Source: Spongilla lacustris
Taxonomy: Eukaryota; Porifera; Demospongiae; Spongillida; Spongillidae
Assembly: GCA_949361645.1 (NCBI GenBank)
Contig: OX442420.1
Location: 10,259,865-10,323,864 of the forward strand
DNA: 64,000 nucleotides
Reading direction: 5' to 3'
Both the position numbers and the translations under genes were made by a program. How positions within the stretch are numbered: the first letter of the stretch is position 1; each line of letters starts with the position of its first letter. The notes under the pieces are model-generated. The model was given only the letters and a program-made list of their open reading frames with translations, did no database searches and was not told the DNA's origin. This document shows positions 13,879-25,195 of the stretch, piece by piece.

Positions 13879-14014
13879 CTTGTACACAGTACATCTTCAT
13901 GCAGACTGCCCTGACATCTCTGGCACTGTGTCCATAAACGTGAAAACATTTCCTCCAGTTCAGTCTGGTATATTTCTGCCTCCCTAGCCTTGCAGTGAGT
14001 ACAGACTGCAGCAT
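13879..14014 (-). CDS. POLD1: Isolated exon of DNA polymerase delta catalytic subunit (C-terminal metal-binding region)
   Basis: A 136-nt exon flanked by a good acceptor (cctcctccag before 14014) and donor (AAG|gttagc at 13879/13878). It encodes 45 residues including VCTHCKARE and the almost invariant [19 protein letters not shown] of POLD1. It covers the end of the CysA zinc motif and the first two cysteines of the CysB iron-sulfur motif. The next exon, with the remaining CysB cysteines and the C-terminus, is not visible between 12,847 and 13,303. Nor do I see an upstream exon before the transposon block at 15 kb. It may be a stranded exon, a gene split by insertions, or part of a gene with long introns. 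Confidence 0.8.
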
Positions 14015-15091
14015 CTGGAGGAGGGGGAGGGGCCGTGGTACATGATCACATGCCATCCTCAATGAGAGGATCACATGATCACAACTCAATCATATGATTA
14101 GTCACATGATGATCAATAGTCACATGATCAAACACATGCAGTTAAGACATGTACTTTTCCTCTTTAGATTTTGAAACACATCCAAACCAGTTGTCGGTAA
14201 CTGACTTAGCAAGAGTATGGCTTCCCTCTGAAAAGTGCAAAGCATACAGCCATTACATCATACAGCTATTACCCCCCCTCCAAAAAAAAAAAGGCTCGTG
14301 TTTAAACAAGCGTATCGTCGTAACCATTAACGCTAGCGCGTACCTGTTTCAACATTCCTGGAAAGAAATAGTGCTCTAACAAGATTTTGATGAACGGTGC
14401 AGCAGCGCTCGAGATTGCGACAAGTCAATACGCTTTTTTTGGTGGGGGCGGAGGGGGGTCCAGACTTACACGTATCATCCCATATATTAATTTTTATGAA
14501 CAATATAAAAATCATTTAAAAATAATATTATAATTATATATATAAGTCCCTCCTAGCTGCTGCCCCTATGATGGATACCTTGGGCCCTTACCTCTCAGCT
14601 ATGGCACATGAGTGCATAATCCTTGTATTTAAAATTGTCATTGTGTCACACAATCCCATTTTTGATGGTCCGCGTCACCTAACGCTGATGGCCAGATCAC
14701 TTCCTTCATTCACTGTCTATCAAACTGATCCGGCCTTCATGCATGAGGGCCAATAACCTCGCATGCCAGACGTACTTCGGCATGACCATGCATATTACGA
14801 GATGCTATGGCAAAAGAATTATTTGCCGGCAACCTTGAACAGGATATTTGTATATAACAAAATCTCTCATCATTATACTTCTATTGAAATACAGCAATTC
14901 TAAGTTGCTCTTGGCGACAATGACTGACTTTGTCAATCAAAAACGCTATTGGCAGATGGTGCATGCAAAATAATGCTTGAATGCAGTGCATCAAAATGCA
15001 AGTATCTATGAATGAGTATACATGCATGTGTTAATACTGCATTCAAATACATATATGGGACAGTGTACAGCAAAATCGAGCTTGTGGGATT
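14015..15091. other. Intergenic, with a cluster of TCACATGATC-type words
   Basis: Between 14036 and 14136 the words TCACATGATC / GATCACATG recur about six times in both orientations. The rest, to 15091, is AT-rich with no supported gene. Confidence 0.5.
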
Positions 15092-15286
15092 TAGTCTCGT
15101 ACCCAGACACACCATGACGTAAGCGTTTATCGCTTACAGTAGAAACACTACGACAGGTGGCACTTGTCGCTCCCAACGCCATATGCTCCGCCATGCATAT
15201 TCTCATTCTTTCAATATATTGGTGCAGCGTCCGTTGTGCACACCACCTGCACTACTTCACATTGGGTACACGAAGTACACTGTAGT

Positions 15287-15349
15287 CTGCTCATGTGCTG
15301 GCTGTATGTGTTGTACACTGTACAACACATACAGCCAGCACATGAGCAG
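15287..15349. repeat. Perfect 30-bp inverted repeat with 3-nt loop
   Basis: Arms 15287-15316 and 15320-15349 are exact reverse complements around ACT, giving a strong hairpin (CTGCTCATGTGCTGG... in the left arm). It lies just inside the left end of the TA-flanked element. Confidence 0.9.
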
Positions 15350-15654
15350 GGACCAACTTTTAATTTTGCCTATATTTGGAGGAAAGTGGGCCCACACCTC
15401 CTCCTGGAAAAAACCCTTTATAAAAGGGAAAAACCGAGTTCAGAGCTAGGGTGTATAACCTCCCCTGAATAATGAAAATCGATTTTCCCAAATACTTTAA
15501 AAACACTAATCGATTTTTCAGGTTTTTCCGGATCTGAAAATCGATTTTTCCAAATACTTGAAAAAAGAAAATCGATTTTTCCGAATAGGTTTTGACAATT
15601 TGCCAGCCAAATACCTAGGTTATTCAGGTTTTCTGCTCATTGAGCCACCTAAAT

Positions 15655-15915
15655 GTACACATCACATCAGATACCCTTGTACAGCTAAACCATATCACCA
15701 GATGCCCTCAGCACACAAGCATGCTTACCCCCATCACACCAGTGCCCTCATGTGGCACACAACCATAGCTAACCCCATCACACAACCACAGCTACCTCCA
15801 TCACACCAGACACCCTCCTACAACTACCCACATTACACCAGATCAGTACAGCATGCATCCACAGCTACCCACATCACACCAGATGCACTCAGCACACAAC
15901 CACAGCTACCGACAT
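15655..15915. repeat. Degenerate ~40-bp tandem repeat (CATCACACCAGATGCCCTCAG type)
   Basis: Six or so diverged units containing ACATCACACCAGAT and AACCACAGCTACC. Inside the nested element. Confidence 0.75.
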
Positions 15916-16259
15916 AAGCCTAAATCGCTTGGCCTAACCACATCCCTAGATGGGTGTGTCCTGACCTAAGTTAGCGTGGCCACGCTGAGGTCTGCCTACA
16001 CATCGCACTTAAGAGTAGAACCACAGGTGAAGTTTACGCACCACCAGCCATACAGCCTCCATTTCACCATCGCGTACTAGTAACTAAGTAGGCCTATAAT
16101 TGCGATCGCGGCAATAGGTCTATCACTATCAGCTCAGAGAGATTGATGCAAGAAACCAGCTACTGTACTTCGAAATGCACTAAGCGAACTAACTTTGATT
16201 TGTAGCTGGAGCTGTCCGTCGTCATGACTCGTGAAGAGGGAGACCTGTTGGCTAGTTCG

Positions 16260-17050
16260 AATTACCAAGGACACTTAGTTATTACATGGACTGGAAACCA
16301 ATAAATTCATGTCGCCATCCTCATTGCTCATGAATTATTAATGAGTCAGTACATGTACACGACGATGTGACTGTTGTAGTGCATCAGAAAACTGGGACTT
16401 GACTGGGGTGCCGTGACGTTCTTTTTTGTTATGTATAAACCATTCTTCGCTAATTTTGGCATCGCTAATTCAAAATGAGCAATGAACCAATAATTAATAA
16501 ACATCAGTTCAAAGTAATGTATAGAAATAAATACAGGTTCAGTCATCATGTAAATATAATCTCGAGTTAGAGAAACCATCCTGGTATACTGTGGAACGCT
16601 AAATAAGGCCATAACTATTACCATATTTGCAGAGGCCTGACAAAGAGAACATGCGCATCGTTCGATTAAAATCGTTTGCCCTTTCTGTAAGAAACATCCT
16701 TTCCAATACAAACTAACATACGAGTTGTATCATACCATTAAGCGTTGGAAACACCTTTCAAAACAAATGTCTGCTCATCGGTGTGTCCAGGAGCCTAACC
16801 ACAGTAGCATAGCAAGGCAAAACACGCACGTAGAAGCTAATCTTTAAGACTTATAACGGATTTACCTCAACAAAAGAACAGCTTTCTGTAACTGTAAGTC
16901 ACTCCAAAGCTAAGACGACTTCACAAAACCCTTTGTTTGTCCGAAAAATCTGGGAACGAGGCGCAACGAGGATTGCGACAATTTATAGTATTACGTTACG
17001 CGGCGGTTTCCAGTACTCAGTCCATGAAATAATTAAGTGTCCTTGGAATT
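16260..17050. repeat. Inverted repeat pair, ~40 bp arms
   Basis: Left arm 16260-16299 (attaccaaggacacttagtt... ctggaaacc) and right arm 17005-17050 match in inverse orientation with a 5-6-base insertion and a few substitutions. Possibly a further nested MITE or the subterminal repeat of the 15448-17362 element. Confidence 0.6.
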
Positions 17051-17821
17051 ACTAAACTGCATCTGATCTCGTCCCCACGTAAATATAAATAATAATTATA
17101 CTAACAACAGTGACGTTAATTAACCAATTAGAAGTAATTACATGTAATATCGTAAACGCGTATCCGGATATCGTCATAAAAAGGTGCGAATTGTCGATGC
17201 GGACGACGAATACCTAAGTACCTCCGAATGGAGATTCACAAACCGGTTATTTCGAATAGAACAAATCCAATAATCGATTTTTCCGAGTAATGCTAAATTA
17301 CGGATAGGTTTTTGCGAATATCCGAATAACCCGAATAACCTGATAACCGGTTACACACCCTCTTCAAAGCTGCTCATACAATTCATTTATGCCTTCGTGA
17401 AAGAGTTTGCCGTTAAATTCTTCAGTTGCACACCGTCGTGTATACGTACGTACACCTGATTTCTCATAAAGGGGGGAAAAAAGTGGGGTTACTTAGTTCT
17501 GCCAGTGCATGTAGCTGTGCACAATACACCTAGTATAGTGATTCTAACACGCATTCCTCAACCTTATATCCAAGCCCAGATGCGCACACACACCAGCTGA
17601 AGACTCATTGTACAAAACATGTGCTCCCATCACCTGATATCTACAGCTGCACATTCACATACACCCCTTACCATCTTTATCGATCTACATGCTTGCGCCT
17701 CCATATTCTGCTGGGAGCATATTTCCTGTCTAATTCGTTCCTCAAACGACAGAAAAATGTATTAGTCTTTATACTGTAAGCGATAAACGCTTACGTCATG
17801 GTGGGTCTAGGTACGAGACTA

Positions 17822-18478
17822 TGCGGGATTATAATTTTATCTGTATAAAAATTTACACGCGGAACGGATGTCACGTGCATCAGGCGACCTTTCCAGAAGC
17901 CTATAAATTCGAGGCTGCGATGAATAAAATGCCACCGGTACAAGTGCGGGCCAATATAAATATCTCCGCCGAAACGCGTCTGTTGCAGTTTTGCTCGTTG
18001 TTGGGCTTCGCCGTGAGATACGCGGGACTGTCTATTGCAGTGAGTTGCGTGTTCGTGTTCTGTCGTCGGCTCCGTGCGTGTTTTGGGTGTTGCCTTCCCT
18101 GTACTTCCCCTCTCGTAGCTTCCCCTGCGTGCCGTTCTTCCTGTGTGCGTCCGTTGCAGCGGCTTGTTAAAATACGCAAACTTTATTTAATGCCCACCGT
18201 TATCTTTTGTGTTGATTAAAAAGCTTCCCCTCCTACGTAGTCTCCCATTGCAAGGCCGTAGTAACTAAGGGGGAGGGGGCTTAAGCACCCCCAAAATTTT
18301 GGGCCAGCATATTATTTATAAAAAGATGCTATAATATATTACTCGGTAGCGGTACATAGTACATGTACCACAAACGGACATAAAAATAAGTAAAAAAGTT
18401 CCATACACATGGCATGGGGCATTGAGAAGGGTGTGGATGAAGAGACAAGGGCAGGTCAGGTGGGAAGAATGTGTAGGA
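17822..18478. other. Intergenic, nothing supported
   Basis: Contains an open frame at 17821-18219 (plus) with no recognisable domain and a Cys/Arg-rich composition that looks incidental. Confidence 0.4.
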
Positions 18479-19012
18479 CAGGGTTCGTACGGGTCAGGGA
18501 AAGTAATGGAAAACTGAAATATCAGGGAAAACTATTTGTCACTGGAAAGTCAGGGATAGTCAGGAAAGATCTATATAAGTCAGGAAAAATTGCGCGAAAA
18601 CGAGCTAGCATAAAACTGAATGGCACGCTAAGCGTGCCATTCAGTTTTATGCTAGCTGGCTAACTGCTCTGTACGAGTATACGCACACGTACGTGGCCAA
18701 TAACGCGCGTATTAATTAGAGTCACGATTGTTTTACTGGTTTAATAATTCCATTACAAGCGCATACCAACACCTGAACTGTCAACGTGAGCGTTAGCAGT
18801 CGATAGCTATGCCAAAAACATCAAAGAAAACTTACTTTGATGAGTTATGGCTGAAAGAAGAAAAATTTGGACTGTGGTTACAACAGGTTCCGAACGACTG
18901 TACATGTTTTACGTACAAACTTTGCTCGAAGGTCTTGAAGCTGTCCAACATGGGCATTGAACCCATCAAGAGCCACGAATCCACGAATCAAATGCAAAGC
19001 ATCGTGTTTTAG
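18479..19012 (+). mobile_element. hAT-type transposon 5' relic with decayed zinc-finger exon
   Basis: Begins CAGGGTTCGTACGGGTCAGG at 18479, a hAT-style terminus. From 18809 a 67-codon frame starts MPKTSKKTYFDELW and includes CSK-x-LKLSNMGI and SHES. This matches the N-terminal BED-like finger common in hAT transposases (…CxLCxKxFxLSNMGxxALxSHxxGxxH). The first finger Cys appears replaced (TYKLC) and the last His is missing, so the finger is degenerate. No 3' terminus was found. Confidence 0.6.
18603..18657. repeat. Perfect 27-bp inverted repeat with 1-nt centre
   Basis: Arms 18603-18629 and 18631-18657 (AGCTAGCATAAAACTGAATG... in the left arm), exact reverse complements around a single A. 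Sits between the hAT terminus and its finger exon. Confidence 0.92.
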
Positions 19013-19109
19013 CGGCGGTTACGGTTGCCGCTAAGTTTTCTTCAGCCCTCGCATTGTCAGGTGAGCCACAATCACACACTTTAAGTTCCAGTACAGAGTT
19101 GTCAATTAC

Positions 19110-19430
19110 TGCAACTCACACAACACTCGATCCACGCACAACACTCTTCCCTCCTATGTGCGTACCTTGTTGGACACACAACACTCCCTCTGCACATAAC
19201 ACTCTTCCCTCCTATGTGTTTACCTTATGTGTGCACATGTGCAACACTTCCTCTGCACTCAACACTCTTCCCTCCTATGTGTGTACCTTGTGTGTGCACA
19301 CAACACTCCCTCCTCACACAACACTCTTCCCTCCCTTGTGTGTGCCTCCGCACACAACACTGTGTTGCTTTCTTGTGTTTCGCATAATACTTCCCAGCAC
19401 ATAACACTATGTCCCTCACCTGTGTGTGCA
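19110..19430 (+). repeat. Degenerate ~60-bp tandem repeat (ACACAACACTCTTCCCTCC type)
   Basis: Five or more diverged units alternating ACACAACACTCTTCCCTCC with TATGTGTGTACCTTGTGTG. Confidence 0.75.
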
Positions 19431-19544
19431 CACAATCAAATGTACTATCCACCCCTTTGTACATGTCCCCCTCCCCAGGCACACCCCTTCTGCACATCAT
19501 AAGGAACACAGTGGTTAGGGGGAGGGGCAAGGGGCTATTGCTAT

Positions 19545-19626
19545 GTGCCTATGTGCTATGTGCCTGTGTGCTATGTGCCTGTGTGCTATGTGCCTGTGTG
19601 CTATGTGCCTGTGTGCTATGTGCCTA
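19545..19626 (+). repeat. 15-bp tandem repeat CTATGTGCCTGTGTG
   Basis: Five to six nearly exact units. Confidence 0.9.
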
Positions 19627-20024
19627 CATTACCAGGCGTAGTACTTACTAATAAAAGTTGGATGTGCACACCTTCTCTTTATTTGTTCTCCATGTTTATA
19701 GCATCCATTTCTTCCCCGTAGTCACTGATGGCTGAAGTTGTGACTACCCTCGCACTATCTGAGTTATCTAAGCTGGGCTATTACCTCATCTTGGCTTAGA
19801 TATTGTTTGTGTATATAGTCTATTCATGTTTGCCTAATACATTCATGAGGTGACGCCCTTCAAACGGTAATACTTATCTGAATAGAATCGGCCTCCTACA
19901 TGTACTCGATCGCTAACATTTTACTGCTCTGGACGTAGAATAACAGAAGGCACACTTCTATCAACACTGTATGAGTGCAAACGAAGCTTAGTTGTAGTTG
20001 CATCTGGTTTATAATGATTACGTA

Positions 20025-20175
20025 TGTAAGTGGCCAACAGGTACGATAGTGACAGCAGTTAATAGCACTTGCAATCACGCGTAACAACTGAACTAAATAC
20101 AAAAATAGGTACTTATGTATTAGATGTCACACGACACTGAAGGTCTTTCTGTGCAAGCGCATGCAGCTCGTTACA
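20025..20175 (-). repeat. 3' LTR (151 bp)
   Basis: Same sequence as the 25196-25346 copy except for one substitution. Preceded on the minus strand by the polypurine tract at about 20176-20187. Confidence 0.95.
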
Positions 20176-21939
20176 CTGCTCCCCCTTGTTCGAGGTACGG
20201 TCCATAATGGTCTGGGTGTTGGCGTTGCCTTGCTGGGTAGAGTCGCTCGTCCACTGTTAACTCTGCTGGGACAGGGGTTTGTGGTCTAGGCACTTGTATC
20301 TCCTCTTGATTTTCATCCATGGCATCTGGCAGTTCATCATCTTCATCATCCGTAAGGAGGGTGTCGTCTGCACGTTGGTACGTGTATGCTGATTGATCTG
20401 AATGACTTGCAGGTGGGACGTCTGGCAATGAGTTCCCTGCCGTCAACTTCCTTCTGTTTGATGTAGGCGGTGGTAGCTCCGCCTCCAGAGTGTTGGGTGC
20501 ACAGGGTTTCAACCTGTCGAAATGTACAATTTGACATTTCCCGCTATTCCTGCTTGGCTTGATCTTGTATGTGGTGATCCCGATCTTATCGACCACTACA
20601 AATGGTCCTTTCCAAGGGTGGTGGAGTTTCCTGCTGTGTCCACGGGGAACTACAGGAGAGAACAACCAAACCAGATCACCTTTTTCATAAGGTCTGCCAT
20701 GAGCCTTCTTGTCATATATAGCTTTCTGCCTCTGGTGCTCCATCTCACATTGTTCTCTCACAAGGGCGTAGGCGCTCTGAAGTCCCTCCCACAGCTGATG
20801 CACATATGCAGGGACTTCCTTTTCCTGCCCTTTATTTACGGGAAACTTAAGGTCAATAGGGATGGTCGCCTGACGGCCCATCATTAAAAAGAAAGGACTA
20901 TAACCTGTAGATGAGTGAATACTAGTATTGTACGCAAAGCACAACTTACGTATATACACTTTCCAGTCAGCTGGGTGATCGTTAACTGTAGTGGTCAACA
21001 TGTCGAGGAGTGTACGGTTGAAACGCTCAACCATGCCGTTTCCTTGGGGTCTGTAATTGCAATTGAACATGCGTAGAACTGGTTTCCATAGTTTTAAAAT
21101 GGCGGATTGGACGAAACAAATGGCTGATAAAGATTTGGGGAGAGGAATCGATACAAGTGCAACTGGAAAGCTGTAAAAAAAATCAACTGGTGTACAACAA
21201 GATCGGTACTGAGGCCATTTGAGGTGTATTGGATGGCCATTGCCATAATATTGTGTATGTTACGAGAAAAACGAGAAAATATAATCGCTCTCCTTTTGTG
21301 CCTCTGATGCCTCCTTTTCTCGATTGCACGGAATGTTGTAAACAAGTCATCCATTTTGATTTCTGGCAATGATTGTAGTTAATTACGGAATTGCTTTTAA
21401 AAAACCATTCTATACCACATAGCCACAAACGCGTGTAAACGTTACTCGATAACAGTGCCGTACCGTGCCATGCTGAGCCGTTCCGTACCGCGCCATCGTG
21501 TAAACGCGGTAATAGTGAAGCAATCTGCAGCCACTAGAACGTATTTACTCCCTTTCTCAGTAATTGGCAGTGGGCCCATTATGTCTACACAGACAATCTG
21601 CATTGGGTAGCCAGTTCGCAAGGACTGCAATTTTGCCCTATTTTTAGGGGCGGGTGACTTCCGCATTGCACATCTAGCACATGCCCTACACCACTCTCTC
21701 ACTCTTTCACTACACCCTGGCCAGTAAAAACGCTCCTTCAGTCGTCCTAACATCTTCCCTTCCTCCAAATGGCCCCCTGCAGCCCCTTCGTGGATATCTT
21801 TCAACACAGTTTGATGAAGACTATATGGTACAATTAACTGGAGCACATCTCTACCTTCCAACTGTTTTCTCCACAACTTGTCGTCTTTTATGAGCAAACA
21901 TTCCCATTGTTGCAAAAGCAATTTACTTTCCCTTCCCAA
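20171..21939 (-). pseudogene. Integrase, split by an insertion/deletion
   Basis: 21939-21514 carries the HHCC zinc domain (HEGAAGGHL, CRACARC) and the start of the core with VCVDIMGPLP and ADCF. About 440 bases of unrelated sequence (roughly 21073-21513) follow. The frame then resumes at 21070 with YRPQGNGMVERFNRTLLDML, and ends with a GPF/Y-type module (GPFVVVDKIG) and an acidic tail to 20171. The stretch with the second catalytic Asp is missing, so this integrase cannot be active. Confidence 0.85.
21073..21513. other. Foreign segment replacing part of the integrase core
   Basis: AT-richer sequence, no homology seen to integrase. Its right part has paired CGTGTAAACG words (about 21432 and 21506) flanking GTGCCGTACCGTGCCATG-like repeats. 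Neither TIR nor target duplication is clear; boundaries are approximate. Confidence 0.5.
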
Positions 21940-21944
21940 AATAC

Positions 21945-22410
21945 TTAGCTCATCGTGGGATGGTTTTTTACTGCTTGGTACACAGGCCCGACAATAGGGT
22001 CCTCCATTTGTAAACGAGTTACCTCCTCTGGGGTATGGGTTTGAAACGACAACACCGATACAGCTTCGGCAGTGATGGGTCCGGCTTCAGCTGCCACCTC
22101 TTCCTGTGTTTCATCACTGCGACCGGGGAAGTCGCGACAGGGCGTCAGCATTGCTATGTTGAGAGCCCCGTCTATGAACCACAGCAAAGTCGTACTCAGC
22201 CAGTCTCTCCAACCAGCGGGCGACCTGTCCTTCCGGCTCCTTAAAGTCTCTTATCCAGACGAGAGATCCATGGTCTGTTCTCAGGGTGAACTGTCGACCG
22301 AGGAGATACTGGCGAAAGTGCTGGACAAACTCAACGATTGCCAGCAGTTCTCTACGGGTCACACAGTACCGCCGCTCCTGTCTGCTAAGAGAACGACTTG
22401 CATAGGCCAA
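21945..22410 (-). pseudogene. RNase H remainder and linker, in shifted frames
   Basis: 22114-22410 encodes AYASRSLSRQERRYCVTRRE, LRTDHGSL and HSNADALSRL, the C-terminal RNase H hallmarks, in a frame different from the RT frame. The linker (22187-21945) continues in yet another frame. Confidence 0.8.
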
Positions 22411-24354
22411 TCACACATTCTGACTGATCATCATTAACTTGCGATTATACTGCTCTGATTCCGCAATCGCTAGCATCTGTGTCTGCTTCGAGTAGTCAGG
22501 GTATGCCAGCACAGTGGAGGACGTTAAACACTTACGCAGTTTGTCAAAGGCTAGCTGGCAGGTCTCAGTCCATTCAAAAATGGCGTTTTCCGTTGATCTG
22601 TGCAGTGGCTTTGCAATATCGGCAAAATGTTTAATAAATCTTCTATAGTAGTTTGCCAATCCGAGGAATTGCTGAATCTCACGCTTTGACTGCGGAGTAG
22701 GCCACTTCGAGATCACCTCTGTCTTGCTTGGATCAGTAGAAATCCCCCTGCTGGACACTACATGCCCCAAGAATGACACCTGCTGTTGGCAGAAATTACA
22801 TTTGGCTGGCTTGAGCTTCAGCCCCGCCCCCCTAAGCCGCATCAACACACTGCTAATGTTGCGTAAATGGTCGTCAAATGTACTTCCTACAATAATAATA
22901 TCATCAAAGTACACCAAACAGCTGGACCATTTAAGGCCACCCAGTAAACGATCCATCAAACGCTGATAGGTGGCAGGGGCATTACAGAGGCCAAAGGGCA
23001 TTACCTTGAACTGATAGAGCCCATCAAAGGTCGTAAATGCCGTCTTTGCTCTGTTTTCAGGGGCCACTTCCACCTGCCAATATCCGCTCGCCAGATCCAG
23101 GGTACTAAAAAACTCTGATCCACCCAACATATCCAGTGTGTCGTCAACACGAGGAAGAGGGTACGCGTCTTTCCTGGTGATCGCGTTCACTTTTCTATAG
23201 TCCACACAAAATCGTAGGGACCCATCTTTCTTCTTCGCTAGGATGATTGGAGAAGACCAAGGTCCTTCCGAGGGTTCGACAACCCCGCTATGAAGCATTT
23301 CCTGTAAGAGACGACGCACTTCCTCTCTACGCGCTTGGGGAACTCGTCGGGGAGGAAGGTGAACTGGAGCTGCATTGCCTGTATCGATGCGATGTTGCAA
23401 TACAGACGTACGACCTAGATCACTGCTTGCGAAAGAAAAAACATCAGCATATTCCTGTAACAATGCAAACATTCGCTCCTTCTCGACTGCACTGACATGT
23501 TCCCCCACCTTGGACACCAATGACCAGAGGACTTCCTGGTCTGCTGGTGATACCTCTCCCGACATGTTCACTGTTGAGACATTTGATATCGAGTCACACT
23601 CAACACGCTCCATCATGGCTAGCTCCGCCCCTTTCTTCAAAAGAATGCTACAATCTCGAGGATTAAGGATGCAAACTGGAATTAGCCCATTGTTGGGACA
23701 TACAATGACACCATGTGGCATTTTTGGATTGTTTTCCACCATCCATACACCTGCGATTGAATCTTTACTATCAGTAGGCTTCAGCATGATCTCCATCTCG
23801 CTTTCCGGTGGAACAATTACTTTCTGGGTTGTAACGAGGCGCGCAGTCCCTGATTGCTGGCTCTCTACTGCATTGCCATCGTTCTGCATACCTACAGAAA
23901 GGTTTACGCGTGGGAATTTTAGCACTTTGTTTTCGCAATCAATCACACAATGATGACGTTCGATGAAATCAAGACCCAAGATAGCATCAACCAATAGGTC
24001 ACCTGATACAATGAAGGTCCCCTCAAATGGAATACTCCCGATAGACACATGAGCATGTACACATCCCTTAACACACAATGGGGCGCCATTAACACCAACA
24101 AGCTTTTTTCCCGTCCATTGTTGAAGCACAATAGGCAAGCCCGTAGTGTTTATCCTTCTCCAGATGTCCGTACTCAGTAGGGATATAGCAGCCCCAGTGT
24201 CTACCAGGAGTTGCAGGGGTATAGAGCCAATTAATCCGTGCACGCGATAGCTGGCACCGCTAGAGACAGATAGAGTAGGCACAGTTAGCACACTTATATG
24301 TTTCTGGGTCTGGGCCGCCTGAGTCATATGTCCTCGCTCGCACGGCTGGCCCAC
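22411..24354 (-). pseudogene. Protease-reverse transcriptase ORF of the LTR element
   Basis: About 640 open codons. Aspartic protease motif VDTGAAISLLS near the start. The RT follows with RFCVDYRKVNAIT, PLPRVDD, MPFGLCNAPATYQRLM and catalytic VYFDDIIIVG. The RNase H connection FLGLANYYRRFIKHFADIAK is present. The frame shifts just before the first RNase H catalytic segment, where the expected DASD-type motif lies in another frame together with an in-frame stop. Confidence 0.88.
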
Positions 24355-24422
24355 GCCGACGAGGGGTTGAAGTTTCCCTGATGCTTTTCAATTGGGATTC
24401 TGACGACTCCAACATCTCCTAG

Positions 24423-25178
24423 CTATATGCCCTCCTTCCCGCAGTTCCAACAGGTCAGTGCCGCAGTAGCCTTCCGTCCATGAACTTCGTCAGCCTGTGG
24501 TTTATGTGTACGCGAGTCAGAGTGAGCGCTTACCATTTGCACTTCGAGCCTTTCCAGCCTCTCGTTCAACTGTTTGAGAGCTGCTGACAACGGTTCATTT
24601 TCCGCAACTAATGAAACCACAGAGATGGTGGGCATAGGGTCAGTTCGTGTAGAACTGGCAGTGCTGATACTCCCGAGGTAGGACTCTAATTCAATAGTAG
24701 CAACCACCGTAGCTTGCACCGTTTCCGGACGTTTCTGTCTTACTCCGAGAGCAACCTGCGGATTATCTATGTGAGAAAGATATTGGGTTAGTGCCAGTCG
24801 TTCTCGCGCTTTTTCTTCCAGGTCTCCGTAAGCTTTGTTCGCCAGCGTCCTTAGGGTGTCCCCGTAGGAGGCCCAATCTTCGCCTTTATGTCTCGCTCGG
24901 GTGTGGAGTTCAGCGACGTACAATTCTTTTTTGCTATCGGGTTCGAAACGCTGTTTTAAAGCTTTGATACACTCACCATAGTTATCCCGCACACTTCCCG
25001 ACAGTTTGCGGACTGCCGTCTGCGCCTTGGCGGTGAGCCGGACTCTGAGCCACTTCAGCTTCTCGGCGTTGCTCTCCCACTTGTTTACGGCTGCCACACT
25101 CTCGAAATGCTCCAGCCATTCTGTCCAGTTTTGAGACTTACCGGCAAACAATTCGAGGAGTAGTGGCTTCCCGGACAT
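24423..25178 (-). pseudogene. gag-like ORF of the LTR element
   Basis: Frame opens at ATG 25178 (MSGKPLLLELFAGKSQNW) and runs ~250 codons. It contains a helical retrotransposon-gag region (NWTEWLEHFE, then KAQTAVRKLSG) and ends in the first half of a CCHC knuckle (CWNCGKEG), where a one-base shift brings a stop before the His and last Cys. The knuckle's second half continues in the next frame, which then meets a TGA before the protease frame. Either a lesion or a frameshift/readthrough arrangement; I favour a lesion plus a stop-separated pol. Confidence 0.8.
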
Positions 25179-25195
25179 GATGCCGACTACGCCAG

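Larger units (their letters stand above)
15448..17362. mobile_element. Nested hAT-like element, TIR AGGGTGTRTAACC
   Basis: Starts AGGGTGTATAACC at 15448 and ends GGTTACACACCCTC at 17362. Flanks TTCAGAGCT (15439-15447) and TTCAAAGCT (17363-17371) form a 9-base near-duplication with one mismatch. Both ends carry AATCGATTTTTCC words in opposite orientation (about 15476-15590 and 17270-17290). No transposase seen. Assignment to hAT rests on TIR style and TSD length. Confidence 0.55.
15092..17821. mobile_element. TA-flanked DNA element with ~48-bp terminal inverted repeats
   Basis: Left end (15094-15141) and right end (17772-17819) are inverted copies beginning GTCTCGTACC and containing CCATGACGTAAGCG and TTTATCGCTTACAGTA, with two mismatches. 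Each end is flanked by TA (15092-15093 and 17820-17821), the signature target of Tc1/mariner-like elements. No transposase is recognisable inside, so it is non-autonomous or hollowed out by nested insertions. Confidence 0.75.

Noticed and set aside
16346..16711. 121-codon minus-strand frame inside the nested element
   Set aside because: No transposase motif (DDE, HTH, zinc finger) could be seen.
17821..18219. 132-codon plus-strand frame with many Cys and Arg
   Set aside because: No homology, and an overlapping minus-strand frame of similar length; likely chance.
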